DNA of 40,051 nt from Bhargavaea cecembensis (GCF_000826125.2 NZ_LN651373.1:181829-221879), one strand, 5' to 3'. Positions 15,457 to 24,744 are shown, counted from the stretch's first letter. The notes: generated by a model not told the origin, from the letters alone. Numbers and translations are program-made.

Positions 15457-17138
15457 ACGCGGAAAAACGCAAAACGTTCCTGCTCCTGATCCCGGTCGTC
15501 CTCATCCTCGTCGGCTACGTTCTCTATCCGACGCTGAGGACCGCGTACGAAAGTTTCCTCCATAACGGGGCATTCTCCTTCCAAAACTACGAAGACTTCT
15601 TCGGCACGAAGGCGAAGGCGAACCTGCAGGCGCTCTGGAATTCGGTCTGGATTTCCCTTCTGTCGGTCTTGTTCAGCGCTTTGATCGGCATTCCGCTCGC
15701 CTATATTTTCAACCGGTATGAATTCCCGGGGCGGCGGTTCTTCTCGAACATCGCGATCATGCCGATCGTCCTGCCTTCGCTCGTCGGCGTCATGGCGTTC
15801 ATGTTCCTCTACGGAGAAGCGGGCCTCGTGCCGAACGCGATCAAGGACTTGCTGAACCTGTCGGACGTCCCGTTCAAGATCGGCGGGATTTCCGGAATCC
15901 TGATCGTCCATGCGTATACGATGTATCCGTACTTCTATATGACAACATCATCGGCGCTCGGCAATCTCGACCCATCGCTTGAGGAAGCGGGGTCCAACCT
16001 TGGCGCGAACCGGTTCAAGGTGTTCTGGCAAGTGACGTTCCCGCTGCTGACGCCGGGAATCGTCGCCGCCTCGCTGCTCGTCTTCATGGTGTCGATGGCG
16101 AGCTTCAGTGCGCCGTTCCTCCTTGCGGGCGGGTTCCGGGTGCTGAGCCTTCAGGTCTATTTCTCAAAGATCAACGGCGACCTGGAAATGGCGGCCACCC
16201 AGTCGGTCATTCTGTCGATCGTGTCGATCTCGTTCCTCTTGTTCATGCGCTGGTATGAGGCGCGAAAAGATTACCGGATGGCCTCCAAAGGGATCGGCGC
16301 CCACCGCAGTGAAGTGAGCAATCCGCTGCTGAAGTGGACGATGGTCACGCTCGGCATCGTGGCGATGATCATCCTGCTCCTGCCGCATGCGACGCTGCTG
16401 ATCCTGTCGCTCGTCCCCGAAGGAACGTGGACATGGCAGACTTATCCGACCGCATTCAACTTCGAGAACTACACGCTGCTGTTCAACACCCCGTATATCT
16501 GGGAGCCGGTGCGCAACAGTCTCATCATGGCGTTCATCGCCTGTCTCGGCGTGTTCATCTTCGGGATCTTCACGTCGTACGCGCTCGTCAAGCGGAAGTT
16601 CATCGGGAAAAACCTGCTCGACATTCTCGTCATGATCCCGTGGGCGCTTCCGGCGACCGTCGTCGGGATGAACCTCATCCTGGCGTTCAACTCGCCGAAC
16701 CCGTTCTCGTTCGGCAAGATCCTCGTCGGGACGTTCTGGATCCTGCCGCTCGCCTACTTCGTCCGCTTCCTGCCGCTCGTCGTCCGCTCGACGAACGCGG
16801 TGCTCGAGCAGCTGGATGACTCCATCGAAGAAGCGGCGCAGAACCTCGGCGCGAAGTGGTTCTACACATTCCGGAAGATCGTCATCCCGATCATCCTGCC
16901 GGGCGTCCTGAGCGGGACACTGCTTGCATTCGTCCAAGCGGTCGGGGAATTCCCGACGTCGGTCCTGCTGTACACGATCGGCAACCGGCCGATTTCCATC
17001 GAGATCATGAACCAGCTGCGCATGTTCAACATCGGGCAGGCCGCGGCCTACGGAATGATCCAGGTCGGGCTGATCGCAATCGTCATGTTCATCTCCAGCC
17101 GGTTCCTCGGCGTCAAGGCCGAGAAGTCACTCGGTTAA
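15450..17138 (+). CDS. ABC transporter permease, two fused membrane domains (FbpB type)
   Basis: A 562-residue inner-membrane permease made of two homologous halves of about six helices each, as in FbpB/AfuB-type iron or sugar-phosphate importers. Each half carries an EAA loop for contact with the ATPase: EEAGSNLGANRFKVFWQVTFP in the first half and EEAAQNLGAKWFYTFRK in the second. A short cytoplasmic linker around residue 280 joins them. The start is GTG at 15450 after AAAGGCGGGA. With a fused permease only one transporter subunit of each kind is needed, which matches the three-gene set present. Confidence 0.9.
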   Translation: MLNAEKRKTFLLLIPVVLILVGYVLYPTLRTAYESFLHNGAFSFQNYEDFFGTKAKANLQALWNSVWISLLSVLFSALIGIPLAYIFNRYEFPGRRFFSNIAIMPIVLPSLVGVMAFMFLYGEAGLVPNAIKDLLNLSDVPFKIGGISGILIVHAYTMYPYFYMTTSSALGNLDPSLEEAGSNLGANRFKVFWQVTFPLLTPGIVAASLLVFMVSMASFSAPFLLAGGFRVLSLQVYFSKINGDLEMAATQSVILSIVSISFLLFMRWYEARKDYRMASKGIGAHRSEVSNPLLKWTMVTLGIVAMIILLLPHATLLILSLVPEGTWTWQTYPTAFNFENYTLLFNTPYIWEPVRNSLIMAFIACLGVFIFGIFTSYALVKRKFIGKNLLDILVMIPWALPATVVGMNLILAFNSPNPFSFGKILVGTFWILPLAYFVRFLPLVVRSTNAVLEQLDDSIEEAAQNLGAKWFYTFRKIVIPIILPGVLSGTLLAFVQAVGEFPTSVLLYTIGNRPISIEIMNQLRMFNIGQAAAYGMIQVGLIAIVMFISSRFLGVKAEKSLG

Positions 17139-17165
17139 CTACATTTAAAATGAGGTGCCTATCAA

Positions 17166-18575
17166 TTGAGCGTTTGGAAGAAGGAATTCATTCTGACGGA
17201 CGGGGATTCGTTCCCGGGGAAAACGTATGTGGACGTGCTGCTGCGTCCCGTGTTCGACGAGCAGCGGGATTATCTGTTCGACGCCATGTTCGAAGTGCAC
17301 GCGGCGCATACCCGGATGCTGGCCGAGCAGGGCATCCTGGAAGATTCGGAGGCCGGTAAAATCCAGGAGGCCATCCGCCGGGTCGGGCAGATCGACCGTG
17401 CGCTGCTTTCCTACACGGCCGAGCACGAGGACCTGTTCTTCCTCGTCGAGTCGAAGATCGGCGAACTGATCGGCGACGAGCTCGCGGGGAAGATGCACAT
17501 CGCAAAAAGCCGGAACGACATGGGCGAGGCGATGTACCGGATCGTCATCCGGCAATACTTGGCGGAAACGATCGACAACGCGGAACGTCTCGCCGGTGTG
17601 ATCCTCGACCAGGCGGCGGAACATACGGAGACGGTCATGCCGGCACACACGCATACGCAGCCGGCCCAGCCGACGACGTTCGGCCATTACCTCGCCGCGA
17701 TCTATGACAACCTGACGCGCGACATCGAGCGGCTGAAGCGCGCGCGCCATACGGTGAACCAATCCCCGATGGGCGCCGCGGCGATCACGACTACCGGCTT
17801 CCCGATCAGCCGGGAGCGGATGGTCGAGCTGCTCGGATTCGAAGGGATGATCGAGAACTCGTACGACGCGATCGGAACGGGCGATTACCTCATCGAATCG
17901 GCGCAGAGCCTGATCAGCCTCATGACGAATATGGGCCGCTGGATCCAGGAATTCCTCCGGATGGCGTCCAAGGAAGTCGGCCTGCTCCGGGTATCGGACG
18001 CCTACGTCCAGATCTCGAGCATCATGCCGCAAAAACGCAACCCGGTGTCGATGGAACACTCCCGCGCGCTCGCGTCCAGCGCCGCCTCGGAAGGGCTCGC
18101 CGTCATCCATATGATCCACAACACGCCGTACGGCGACATCAACGATACCGAAGATGACCTCCAGCCGCATCTGTACGCCGGATTCGAAAAGGCGAACCGG
18201 GTGCTCCGCCTCATGACGGCGGTCGTCACGACATTCACATTCAATGTCGGCCGCGCCCGTCAGCAGGCCCGCGAAAACATGATCACGATCACCGAACTCG
18301 CGGACGTCCTCGCAAGGGAATACGGCGTGTCGTTCCGAAAGGCGCACCACAAGGCGAGCATCATCGCACAGGAAGCGGACCGCCATGAACAAGAGCTGTA
18401 CGAAATCCCGATCGAAACGATCAACGACTGGCTCGGCGATGTCAAGCTCTCGCCCGAAGACTGGAAGGCGATCGTCGACCCGATGGCATTCGTCGAGCGC
18501 AGAAGCGTCACCGGCGGACCGAACCCGGACGTCGTGCGGGAGATGATCCGCCGCAGGCAAGAGAAAAGTTCATGA
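17166..18575 (+). CDS. Argininosuccinate-lyase-family enzyme, substrate unknown
   Basis: A 469-residue member of the aspartase/fumarase/argininosuccinate lyase superfamily, which cleaves C-N or C-O bonds by beta-elimination, usually releasing fumarate. Visible motifs are AKSRNDMGEAMYR (113-125), HTHTQPAQPTTFGHYL (161-176) with candidate catalytic H163, and the mobile-loop signature SSIMPQKRNPVSMEH (284-298) with a catalytic Ser. True ArgH has RSRNDQVATD where this protein has KSRNDMGEAM. It also lies in a ROK/cre-controlled transport operon rather than beside argG, so it is unlikely to be the biosynthetic enzyme. TTG at 17166 has AGGTG eight bases upstream. It is the last gene of the operon and probably acts on the imported compound. 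Confidence 0.88.
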   Translation: MSVWKKEFILTDGDSFPGKTYVDVLLRPVFDEQRDYLFDAMFEVHAAHTRMLAEQGILEDSEAGKIQEAIRRVGQIDRALLSYTAEHEDLFFLVESKIGELIGDELAGKMHIAKSRNDMGEAMYRIVIRQYLAETIDNAERLAGVILDQAAEHTETVMPAHTHTQPAQPTTFGHYLAAIYDNLTRDIERLKRARHTVNQSPMGAAAITTTGFPISRERMVELLGFEGMIENSYDAIGTGDYLIESAQSLISLMTNMGRWIQEFLRMASKEVGLLRVSDAYVQISSIMPQKRNPVSMEHSRALASSAASEGLAVIHMIHNTPYGDINDTEDDLQPHLYAGFEKANRVLRLMTAVVTTFTFNVGRARQQARENMITITELADVLAREYGVSFRKAHHKASIIAQEADRHEQELYEIPIETINDWLGDVKLSPEDWKAIVDPMAFVERRSVTGGPNPDVVREMIRRRQEKSS

Positions 18576-18578
18576 GAG

Positions 18579-18617
18579 AAAGGGACCGGCGGCCGGATGG
18601 GGCTTTCGGTCCTTTCG
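18579..18617 (+). terminator. Probable terminator of the ROK/ABC/lyase operon
   Basis: GAAAGGGACCG pairs with CGGTCCTTTC with one bulged G around a GC-rich loop. The T run is short, so this is a weak candidate. Confidence 0.5.
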
Positions 18618-18622
18618 GCATC

Positions 18623-18651
18623 TTGACGGCCGGGCTTCTCGGGGATATAAT
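18623..18651 (+). promoter_or_regulatory. Sigma-A promoter of the sulfur-uptake operon
   Basis: TTGACG (18623-18628), a 17-bp spacer and a perfect TATAAT (18646-18651). A hairpin with arms GGAAGA/TCTTCC and CGG/CCG (18666-18694) lies directly before the AAAGGAG ribosome binding site and could modulate translation. Confidence 0.88.
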
Positions 18652-18712
18652 CAACGGTTGTATATGGAAGATGCGGATCTGAAGACCGTCTTCCAAAGGA
18701 GTCCTCGTTTCA

Positions 18713-19921
18713 ATGAAATCATTATATACCCGGCTGTTCGGGCGCTACTGGAACCCGTACACCGCACTCATTGCGGCCGGCGTGCTCAGCGCGCTCTACT
18801 TCGGCCTGACCGGCACGGTCTGGGCGGTGACCGGCGAATTCACCCGGCTCGGCGGCCACATCCTGAACTTCTTCGGCGTCGACACGTCGGACTGGGCCTA
18901 CTTCGGCCTCGTTCACATGCAGGGGTCGTCATTCTCCCGGTCGGACGGCTGGATTGTCTGGGGCATGTTCATCGGCGCGCTCATCACCGTGCTGCTCTCG
19001 AACAGCTTCAAAATCCGTGTGCCGAAGCAGAAACGCCGGCTCTTCCAAGGACTGATCGGCGGCATCATCGCCGGCTTTGGCGCCCGGCTCGCCATGGGCT
19101 GCAACCTCGCCGCCTTCTTCACCGGCGTGCCGCAGTTCTCGATCCACTCGTGGATCTTCATCGTCGCCACCGGATTCGGCACGTACCTCGGCGCCCAGAT
19201 CACGAAAACGAAATGGTGGAAAGGGAAGCCGGCCCTCACGAAAGGGTCGGCCGTCACCAAAACGAGGGAAAAGCGGGTCATCCAGCCGTATGTCGGCGGC
19301 CTCGTGGCCCTCGCGTACAGCGTGCTCATCATTGTCTTCTTCGCCACCGGCAAGCCCCTGCTCGGCACGGCCGCCATATTCGGCGCCTTGTTCGGCATCT
19401 TGATCGAGCGCGGACAGATCTGTTTCACCTCGGCGTTCCGTGACCTGTGGCTCACCGGCCGCAGCCTCATGGGCAAGGCGATCATCCTCGCGATGGCCGT
19501 CTCGTCGGTGTTTACGATCTTCGTGATCGCCGTGTACGGCATGGAGCCGATCACCCAGATCGCTTCGCCGGGCACATTCGTCGGCGGCTTCCTGTTCGGG
19601 CTCGGCATCGTGCTTGCGAGCAGCTGCGAAACCGGCATGATGTACCGCCTCATGGAAGGCCAGGTTCTCTACCTCGTCGTCTTCGCCGGCAACATCATCG
19701 GCGTCACGCTGCTCGCCTACGCCTGGGACCACCTCGGCGTGTACGAACTGCTCGTGGCGAGCGGGGAGAAAGTCAACCTCGTGGCTACGATCGGTCCGGT
19801 CTGGGCGATCATCGCCACGCTCACGATGCTCGCCGCCTGCTGGGTGTTCGTCGACTACTGGGCCAAACACAAACGCTACCGCATGACGGTGAAAAGGGAG
19901 GAAAAGAAACTTGTCAGCTGA
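18713..19921 (+). CDS. YeeE/YedE-family sulfur transporter (TsuA-like)
   Basis: A 402-residue polytopic membrane protein of the YeeE/YedE family, whose structurally known member TsuA imports thiosulfate through conserved cysteines. Three conserved cysteines are visible: C130 in ARLAMGCNLAAFF, C237 in ERGQICFTSAFRD and C305 in ASSCETGMMYR, spaced in two homologous halves. About nine to ten hydrophobic segments can be counted. The ATG has AAAGGAG upstream. It overlaps a TusA-like gene by 11 bp, the usual TsuA/TsuB pairing. The exact substrate (thiosulfate or another sulfur or selenium species) cannot be read from the sequence. Confidence 0.88.
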   Translation: MKSLYTRLFGRYWNPYTALIAAGVLSALYFGLTGTVWAVTGEFTRLGGHILNFFGVDTSDWAYFGLVHMQGSSFSRSDGWIVWGMFIGALITVLLSNSFKIRVPKQKRRLFQGLIGGIIAGFGARLAMGCNLAAFFTGVPQFSIHSWIFIVATGFGTYLGAQITKTKWWKGKPALTKGSAVTKTREKRVIQPYVGGLVALAYSVLIIVFFATGKPLLGTAAIFGALFGILIERGQICFTSAFRDLWLTGRSLMGKAIILAMAVSSVFTIFVIAVYGMEPITQIASPGTFVGGFLFGLGIVLASSCETGMMYRLMEGQVLYLVVFAGNIIGVTLLAYAWDHLGVYELLVASGEKVNLVATIGPVWAIIATLTMLAACWVFVDYWAKHKRYRMTVKREEKKLVS

Positions 19922-20138
19922 CTTCACACTCGACCTGCGCGGCGAATCCTGCCCGTACCCGGTCATCTACACACTCGACGCCCTGAAGGACATGCAGCCC
20001 GGCCAGCTCCTGCAAGTCATCACCGACTGCCCCGGCTCGTTCCGCAACGTCCCGGAAGAAGTCGTCTCGCACGGCTACCGGCTTACGAAAGATCCGGAGA
20101 AAAATGGGCAGGAATACTTGTTTTATATTGAAGCCTGA
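19911..20138 (+). CDS. TusA-family sulfur carrier (TsuB-like)
   Basis: A 75-residue cytoplasmic TusA-type protein. The sulfur-accepting cysteine is C14 in the hallmark CPYP motif (LDLRGESCPYP), followed by a two-layer alpha/beta fold ending FYIEA. The start is TTG inside the end of the transporter gene, with GGAGG eleven bases before, which implies coupled translation. It likely receives sulfur from the transporter. A terminator follows directly. Confidence 0.9.
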   Translation: MSADFTLDLRGESCPYPVIYTLDALKDMQPGQLLQVITDCPGSFRNVPEEVVSHGYRLTKDPEKNGQEYLFYIEA

Positions 20139-20143
20139 TGGAG

Positions 20144-20174
20144 AAAAGGGACGCCTTGGTGCGTCTCTTTTTTT
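20144..20174 (+). terminator. Rho-independent terminator of the sulfur operon
   Basis: AGGGACGC pairs with GCGTCTCT around CTTGGT, followed by a run of T residues. Confidence 0.85.
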
Positions 20175-20246
20175 ATGGGCGGGGGAAGAAGTGCGGGGAA
20201 TCGCCGGACGGGGTGAATGCACGTCCCGCGGCACAGCCGCCCGGTG

Positions 20247-20370
20247 TTTATCCACATGTGGATAAGGGTACGAACGGCGGATTCATCCACAAAACGGGGC
20301 TGTTCGTCCACAATCGGGGGATGAGCGGGCGGATTCCGCGAGCCGGCTGATTCCTCGATTGTGGACGAAC
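20247..20370. promoter_or_regulatory. Cluster of DnaA-box-like sequences
   Basis: The perfect palindrome TTATCCACATGTGGATAA (20248-20265) is two consensus DnaA boxes abutting head to head. TTCATCCACA (20282) and TTCGTCCACA (20303) follow, 21 bp apart. The 15-bp segment GTTCGTCCACAATCG (20302-20316) recurs as an exact inverted copy at 20356-20370. It could be a DnaA-titrating or DnaA-regulated site upstream of the BceAB-like genes, or another member of the 21-bp repeat group. Confidence 0.5.
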
Positions 20371-20381
20371 CTTACGAAATC

Positions 20382-20445
20382 GTCACATTGGGCGACCGGT
20401 TTGTCACACCAATCAAACGACCGGGCCGGCCAGCCGCGGTATGAT
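20382..20445 (+). promoter_or_regulatory. Promoter region of the BceAB-like operon
   Basis: GTCACA occurs at 20382 and 20403, 21 bp apart, upstream of a -10 TATGAT (20440-20445) that has no good -35. This arrangement suits activation by a response regulator binding direct repeats. The BceR-like protein at 4628 is the obvious candidate, but this is inference. Confidence 0.4.
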
Positions 20446-20503
20446 AAAGACAACAAATCGGGCGGTGCCGCACCGCGCACCCGCCGACCGGGAGGAAATC
20501 AAC

Positions 20504-21280
20504 ATGCCGCAAGACCGATATATTCTTGAAGCGCACCAAGTCCGAAAGTCGTTCGGCTCCAAGCAAAACGCCCAGGAAGTCCTCAAAAGGATCGACCTGC
20601 GGGTGAAGGAAGGGGAGTTTGTCGGCATCATGGGTCCGTCGGGTGCGGGGAAGACGACGCTCCTCAACGTGCTCGCCACGATCGACCGGCCGACATCCGG
20701 CGCGATTCGGATCGACGGACAGGAAACGTCCAAGATGAAGGACGCCCAGCTGTCCACATTCCGCCGCGACAAGCTCGGCTTCATCTTCCAGGACTACAAT
20801 CTGCTCGACACGCTCACCGTGAAGGAGAACATCCTCTTGCCGGCTTCGCTCGGCGGCCTGTCGAAAAAGGCGGCCGAAGCGCAATTCCGGGACATCGCCG
20901 GCATTCTCGGCATCACGGATCACGCCGACAAATATCCGCATGAAATATCCGGCGGACAAAAGCAGCGGACATCCGCCGCGCGTGCGCTCATCAACGAGCC
21001 GTCGATGGTGTTCGCCGATGAACCGACCGGCGCCCTTGATTCCAAGTCGGCCGGCTCGCTGCTCGGCACGCTCGAAGACATCAACCAAAAGCGCGGCGTC
21101 ACGATCATGATGGTCACGCACGATCCGGTCGCGTCCAGCTACTGCAGCCGGGTCGTCTTCCTGAAGGACGGTGCGCTTTACTCCGAGTTGTACCGCGGCG
21201 ACAAGACACGCCAGGCGTTCTTCCAGGAAATCCTGAATGTCCAGGCCGTTCTCGGGGGTGACCGCGTTGACGCTCGTTGA
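20504..21280 (+). CDS. BceA-like ABC transporter ATP-binding protein
   Basis: A 258-residue ATPase of the MacB/BceA class, which in Firmicutes powers resistance to cell-wall-active peptides such as bacitracin. Walker A is GPSGAGKTT (about 44-52), the Q-loop [11 protein letters not shown], the signature SGGQKQR, Walker [13 protein letters not shown] and the switch region MVTHDPVAS. The ATG at 20504 follows GGAGG at 20491-20495; an in-frame ATG at 20441 falls on the -10 element and is rejected. It overlaps the permease gene by 14 bp. No two-component genes are adjacent. Confidence 0.92.
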   Translation: MPQDRYILEAHQVRKSFGSKQNAQEVLKRIDLRVKEGEFVGIMGPSGAGKTTLLNVLATIDRPTSGAIRIDGQETSKMKDAQLSTFRRDKLGFIFQDYNLLDTLTVKENILLPASLGGLSKKAAEAQFRDIAGILGITDHADKYPHEISGGQKQRTSAARALINEPSMVFADEPTGALDSKSAGSLLGTLEDINQKRGVTIMMVTHDPVASSYCSRVVFLKDGALYSELYRGDKTRQAFFQEILNVQAVLGGDRVDAR

Positions 21281-23219
21281 TCTCGTCATCCGCTCGATGC
21301 GCAAGAACATCAAGCACTACTACTTGTATTTCTTTGCGCTGATCTTCGGCGTGACGCTGTTCTTCATCTTTTCGACGCTGCAGTTTGACGGAGCGGTGTC
21401 CGGAGAAACGGATCTGTCAGCGAAAATGACATCCGGCTTCCAGGCGGCCACGGTGCTTTTATTCGCCATCCTGCTCATTTTTGTCACTTATGCCAATGAC
21501 CTGTTCCTGACGAGACGCAGCCGCGAAATCGGGCTGTATCAGCTCGTCGGACTCACGAAACGCACGGTGTCCCGGATGCTGATCATCGAAAACGTGCTCC
21601 TCGGAGCCGGCGCGTTCATCATCGGCATCGGTGCGGGACTTCTCGTGTCGCGTCTGTTCCTGCTGCTGCTCATGAAGCTGATCGGGTACGAAGGGACGGT
21701 CAGCCTGTCGTTCAGCGGTGCCGCGTTCAGCCAGACGGCGATCCTGTTCGCCGTGCTGATCCTCGTGACTTCCGTCCGGATGTTCATCAAAGTCCGGCGT
21801 TCGAAGCTTATCGATCTGTTCAACGAAGATAAAAGGGACGAGCATCCGAAGCAGCCGAAGCCGGTCCGCTCGGCGATCCTGGGAATCCTGGGTCTTGGGA
21901 TGATCGTATTCGGCTACTGGTTCGCCAATTCTGAGCATATGATGAACGCCTTTTTGCTTTTGAACATGCTGATGGTTCTGGCGCTTGTCATCGTCGGCAC
22001 GTATCTCGTATTCCGCGTGACGATCGGCTGGATCCTCACGCTGTACCGGCGGAGCCGCAGAGGTCAGATCGGCCTGGAGGGCGCCTTGTCGGTTGCTCCG
22101 CTCATGCACCGCATGCGGGCGAATGCGAAGTCGCTCACCGTCATCACCACGCTTTCCGCGATGACGCTGGCCATGTCAGGATTTGCCTTTTCGATCTATT
22201 ACTCGACCGGACAGGAGGTCCGTGTCGGGACACCGCATGATTTCATGTTCACGGAAAGGGAAGAGGCGAACGAGCCGATGCCGGAAGAACTGGCCGGCCA
22301 ATTCGCACGGTCACTGGACGATGCCGGCATCTTGTACGATGAACAGGCGATTACCTACGTCCACACGATCGGCATGTTCAACGGCAAGCATTTTCCAGAA
22401 ATCCTGAATCTCGAAGGCCGTACAGTGGATGTGCTCGTGTTCGACTGGGATCAGTTGAATGCATCCGGACTCGAGACCGAAGTTCCGGCCAAAGATGAAG
22501 CCGTCATGCATGATTCCGGCCTTTCCTGGATCCTGACGGACAAGTCCTTCCCGTTTGATGCGACGCTGGCTGCCGGCGACCTCAAAGAAACTTTCCGGGT
22601 GAGCGAGATGGGGGATCGCCAGGTGACGAGCGGCTATGAGGGCGTCACCACCGAGTTTGTCGTCGATCATGAACAGTATAGGCAATTGAAAGAGGCGGCT
22701 CTGCCCGAGTCTTTGCATACTGTCGTCGGATTTAATCTCAAAGACAAAGACGATCTCAAGGAAGCTTCCAAGCTGTATCAGGAGATAAATCCAAGCAATC
22801 CGAGGCTCGATTACTATCTGTCTTACCGGGACGCCCTGTCTTACAGCGGAATCCTGATTTTCATCACCGGGTTCCTCGGACTCGCCTTCCTTGCCTCGAC
22901 CGGCAGCATTCTGTATTTCAAGCAGATGAGCGAAGCCGAACAGGAAAAGCGGAGCTACACGACCCTCCGCCAGCTCGGATTCCAAACGAGCGAAATCATG
23001 AAGGGCATCCGGCGCAAGCAGGCCTTCGTGTTCGGCATCCCGCTCGCCATGGGGATTGTCCATTCAATCTTCGCCATCAAGTCCGTCTCCATCTTCTTCA
23101 CATCCGGCGACATCCGGATTCCGGTCGCCATCGCGATGATCGTCTACTCGCTCATCTACCTGGTGTTCGCCGTCCTCACCGTCGGCTATTACCGGAAAAC
23201 GGTAAATGAAGCACTTTAA
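21267..23219 (+). CDS. BceB-like ABC transporter permease
   Basis: A 650-residue BceB-type permease with about ten transmembrane helices. The first four or so cluster in residues 10-150. A large extracellular domain of about 200 residues (about 320-515) lies between helices seven and eight, where peptide antibiotics or their lipid complexes are recognised in this family. Recognisable segments are [48 protein letters not shown] and LRQLGF. TTG at 21267 is the preferred start: GGGGGTG lies six bases before it and [11 protein letters not shown] matches the usual BceB N-terminus, whereas the upstream ATG at 21237 adds ten unrelated residues. It is translationally coupled to the ATPase gene. Confidence 0.9.
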   Translation: MTLVDLVIRSMRKNIKHYYLYFFALIFGVTLFFIFSTLQFDGAVSGETDLSAKMTSGFQAATVLLFAILLIFVTYANDLFLTRRSREIGLYQLVGLTKRTVSRMLIIENVLLGAGAFIIGIGAGLLVSRLFLLLLMKLIGYEGTVSLSFSGAAFSQTAILFAVLILVTSVRMFIKVRRSKLIDLFNEDKRDEHPKQPKPVRSAILGILGLGMIVFGYWFANSEHMMNAFLLLNMLMVLALVIVGTYLVFRVTIGWILTLYRRSRRGQIGLEGALSVAPLMHRMRANAKSLTVITTLSAMTLAMSGFAFSIYYSTGQEVRVGTPHDFMFTEREEANEPMPEELAGQFARSLDDAGILYDEQAITYVHTIGMFNGKHFPEILNLEGRTVDVLVFDWDQLNASGLETEVPAKDEAVMHDSGLSWILTDKSFPFDATLAAGDLKETFRVSEMGDRQVTSGYEGVTTEFVVDHEQYRQLKEAALPESLHTVVGFNLKDKDDLKEASKLYQEINPSNPRLDYYLSYRDALSYSGILIFITGFLGLAFLASTGSILYFKQMSEAEQEKRSYTTLRQLGFQTSEIMKGIRRKQAFVFGIPLAMGIVHSIFAIKSVSIFFTSGDIRIPVAIAMIVYSLIYLVFAVLTVGYYRKTVNEAL

Positions 23220-23221
23220 AA

Positions 23222-23256
23222 GAGCGCGCCTTTTCCGACAAGGGAAGGGCGCGTTC
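23222..23256 (+). terminator. Possible terminator of the BceAB-like operon
   Basis: GCGCGCCTTTTCC can pair with GGGAAGGGCGCG around GACAA. The T run is missing, so efficiency is doubtful. The palindrome ATTTCCCGGGAAAT follows at about 23259-23272. Confidence 0.4.
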
Positions 23257-23321
23257 GACATTTCCCGGGAAATAAAACGAAAAAAGTTTCACATGAAACG
23301 ACAAATTTCTCGTCAAGTGTC

Positions 23322-23350
23322 TTTACAGTTGTGTTGATTCGTGGCATATT
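23322..23350 (+). promoter_or_regulatory. Promoter of the flavin monooxygenase gene
   Basis: TTTACA (23322-23327), a 17-bp spacer and CATATT (23345-23350). An inverted repeat GTTTCA-CA-TGAAAC at 23286-23299 upstream may be a regulator site. Confidence 0.5.
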
Positions 23351-23379
23351 GTCTGTATCAATCAATGGAGGCGGAAAAG

Positions 23380-24714
23380 ATGAACAACGAGAAACGGCTT
23401 GTGCTCGGGACGATGATCCACGGGGCGGGGGAGCGCCGGACGGACTGGCGCCATCCGGGCATCCCGTCCGATGCCAGCGTCAACTTCAGGTTTTACAAGG
23501 AACAGGCGATCCTCTCGGAAAAAGGGAAGTTCGACTTCGTCTTCGTCGCCGATGCCCTTTATATCACGGAAGAATCGACGCCCCATTACCTTAACCGGTT
23601 CGAACCGCTCACCGTCCTCTCGGCACTCGCCGCGGTGACGGACCGGATCGGACTCGTCGCCACCCTGTCATCGACCTACAGCGAGCCGTATTCCGCAGCC
23701 CGCCAGCTGGCGTCGCTCGACATGATCAGCGGCGGCAGGGCCGGCTGGAACGCCGTCACGACCGGTCTTGGCGGAACAGCGCTCAATTTCGGGCATCGCC
23801 GCGGAGAACATCCCGAGCACCGGACCCGCTACCGGATGGCGGCGGAATTCACCGACGTGATTCAGAAACTTTGGGATACATGGGAGGACGACGCGTTTCC
23901 CCGCGACAAGGGGAGCGGACGGTTCGCGGATTTCGGAAAGATGCACGAGGCCCGGCACCACGGTGAATTCTTCTCCGTCGAAGGCGCCCTCAACATCGCC
24001 CGCTCACCGCAGGGCCAGCCGGTCATCTTCCAGGCAGGAAAATCGCCGGCAGGCCGTGCGTTCGCTTCAAAAACAGCCGATGTCGTGTTCGCCATCGACG
24101 GGAACGAGCGGCAAGCAAGGCAGTACTATGCCGACATGAAAGCCAGGGCAGCGAAAGAAGGAAGAGGCCCCGACCGGCTGCTCGTCATCCAAGGCATCAG
24201 CCCGATCGTCGCCACGACGGAAGCGGAAGCCCTGCGCATCCAGGATGAACTCGCCTCCGTCGTCACGCTCGAAGAAGCCCTCGCCGACCTCGGCCGCCAC
24301 TTCGATCATCACGACTTCACCCAATACGACCCCGACGCCCCGTTCCCGGACCTCGGCGACCTCGGACTCAACGGCTTCCAGAGCGACACCGAACGGATCC
24401 GCCGCATGGCCGCCGCCGACCGGCTCACCCTCCGCGAAACCGCCATGCGGGAAGCCGCTCCGAAAACCCCGTTCATCGGGACGCCGGTGCAGGTCGCGGA
24501 CCGGATCGAGCGCTGGGTGAGGAACGGGGCGTGCGACGGCTTCATGCTCATCGCCAATCTCCCGGGGTTGCTCAAAAACTTTGTTGATCTCGTCGTGCCG
24601 ATTCTGGTGGAGCGGGGATTGTTCAGAGAAGAATACGAGGAAGAAACCTTGAGGGGGCATCTGGGACTCGCTTTTAAAGAAAACCGGCATGCGGAAAGAG
24701 AACAGGTCAAATGA
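23380..24714 (+). CDS. NtaA/SnaA/DszA-family FMN-dependent monooxygenase
   Basis: A 444-residue luciferase-like TIM-barrel protein of the NtaA/SnaA/DszA group, which uses reduced FMN from a partner reductase to oxidise substrates such as aminopolycarboxylates, sulfur heterocycles or long-chain compounds. Typical segments are SEKGKFDFVFVADALY, EPLTVLSALAAVTDRIGL, SGGRAGWNAVTT, HRTRYRMAAEFTDV and PQGQPVIFQAGKSPAGRAFAS. The ATG at 23380 has GGAGG upstream. It is a single-gene unit with its own promoter and terminator. No flavin reductase is adjacent, so the partner must be elsewhere. The substrate is unknown. Confidence 0.88.
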   Translation: MNNEKRLVLGTMIHGAGERRTDWRHPGIPSDASVNFRFYKEQAILSEKGKFDFVFVADALYITEESTPHYLNRFEPLTVLSALAAVTDRIGLVATLSSTYSEPYSAARQLASLDMISGGRAGWNAVTTGLGGTALNFGHRRGEHPEHRTRYRMAAEFTDVIQKLWDTWEDDAFPRDKGSGRFADFGKMHEARHHGEFFSVEGALNIARSPQGQPVIFQAGKSPAGRAFASKTADVVFAIDGNERQARQYYADMKARAAKEGRGPDRLLVIQGISPIVATTEAEALRIQDELASVVTLEEALADLGRHFDHHDFTQYDPDAPFPDLGDLGLNGFQSDTERIRRMAAADRLTLRETAMREAAPKTPFIGTPVQVADRIERWVRNGACDGFMLIANLPGLLKNFVDLVVPILVERGLFREEYEEETLRGHLGLAFKENRHAEREQVK

Positions 24715-24717
24715 GAG

Positions 24718-24744
24718 AGTTCCCGGGGAATTCCGGGAACTTTT
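24718..24744 (+). terminator. Rho-independent terminator of the monooxygenase gene
   Basis: AGTTCCCGG and CCGGGAACT form a perfect nine-pair stem around GGAATT, followed by a T run. Confidence 0.9.

Noticed and set aside
17166-18575. Biosynthetic argininosuccinate lyase (argH)
   Set aside because: No argG or other arginine genes nearby, placement in a ROK/cre-controlled import operon, and substitutions in the SRNDQ motif argue for another substrate.
20247-20370. Chromosomal replication origin
   Set aside because: DnaA-like boxes are few, there is no AT-rich unwinding region, and dnaA, dnaN, rpmH or gidA genes are absent.
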